DNA of 20,925 nt from assembly GCA_022616085.1 (NCBI GenBank), contig JAKEFN010000145.1, forward strand, positions 1 to 20,925, in the 5' to 3' direction. The position numbers and the translations under genes were made by a program. Shown one piece after another: positions 20,685 through 20,925 of the stretch. The notes beneath the pieces are model-generated. The model did not search any database. It saw only the letters and a list, made by a program, of their open reading frames with translations, and was not told the origin of the DNA. Origin of the DNA: a bacterium (GTDB lineage Bacteria > Patescibacteriota > Minisyncoccia > Phycocordibacterales > JAKEFN01). Every line of letters begins with the position of its first letter. Position 1 is the first letter of the stretch.

Positions 20685-20925
20685 TTTCACTCCAGTTTTT
20701 TTTGATGTTTTTAAGTATTCGCGGCGCGTTCCACAAAAGAGTTGAAACGCCGAGTATTGTTCCTGCCGAAAGAATACCGACACTGAGTAGTTCGGTGGCA
20801 GGAAAAAACAGCATTACCCCGAATCCGGCGAACATAATGACTGAAGACAACTGCATTATCATTCTTGTTTTGTCGTGTCGGAATTCAGCTGTTTTGCAAA
20901 ACCCCAGGATTATTCCGGCCAGCCA
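20674..20925 (-). CDS. C-terminal part of a membrane protein, possibly a CDP-alcohol phosphatidyltransferase (partial)
   Basis: The frame is open from the right window edge for 83 codons and its stop (20674-20676) overlaps the start of the PurM-like gene by 11 bp, so the two are translated together. It contains two or three hydrophobic segments, with a loop FRHDKTRMIMQ between the first and second. This loop resembles the GK-x-KT-x-x-Q segment before the last helices of PgsA-type CDP-alcohol phosphatidyltransferases, which make phospholipids. The catalytic motif would lie outside the window, so the family name is tentative. A start inside the window (ATG 20862) is possible but would cut off the first helix. 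Confidence 0.5.
   Translation of the reverse strand, partial: WLAGIILGFCKTAEFRHDKTRMIMQLSSVIMFAGFGVMLFFPATELLSVGILSAGTILGVSTLLWNAPRILKNIKKNWSENGE

Overview
The window looks like a chromosomal segment of a Patescibacteria (CPR) bacterium, most like the Parcubacteria lineages. This is an inference. It rests on short, divergent housekeeping proteins (a 239-residue HolA-like protein, a PolA with a collapsed proofreading region, a divergent PurM-like protein), a dispersed type IV pilus gene set, a tRNA without an encoded CCA, tight packing, and almost no Shine-Dalgarno sequences. No phage, transposase or CRISPR is visible.

Layout. Positions 1-39 are probably the 3' end of a plus-strand gene. On the minus strand follow a small membrane-anchored protein of unknown function (86-589), ruvB (662-1675), a gene-free stretch with several inverted repeats (1676-2007), and a pilB-type ATPase gene with a long C-terminal tail (2008-4137). 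A divergent promoter region leads into a plus-strand surface protein with a fibronectin-III-like domain and one transmembrane helix (4367-5644), closed by a strong terminator. A dense plus-strand block comes next: tsaE, polA, an M13 metallopeptidase, a fused ABC exporter, an RBBP9-type hydrolase and a holA-like gene, ending in a terminator at about 13704. After a 250-bp gap with inverted repeats come a small membrane protein, a YqaA/DedA-type membrane protein and the pilus assembly genes pilM, pilN, pilO plus one more single-helix protein. tRNA-Arg(UCU) sits just after them inside a long inverted repeat. An alpha/beta hydrolase and a NeuB-family sugar synthase follow. The right end is convergent: a PurM-like gene on the minus strand, overlapped by a membrane protein that runs off the window.

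How the genes fit together. PilB, PilM, PilN, PilO and the extra protein at 17051 would form the motor and inner-membrane platform of a type IV pilus. The FN3 protein, the NeuB-type sugar acid synthase, the ABC exporter and the possible CDP-alcohol phosphotransferase point to cell-surface work. ruvB, polA and holA belong to DNA replication and repair, and tsaE to tRNA t6A modification.

Most notable observations: (1) nine plus-strand start codons lie exactly 6-7 nt downstream of a -10-like hexamer, which suggests widespread leaderless transcription; (2) the tRNA-Arg gene is flanked by a perfect 18-bp inverted repeat that would extend its acceptor stem; (3) a nested inverted-repeat element lies between pilB and ruvB; (4) the PurM-like protein has altered signature motifs.
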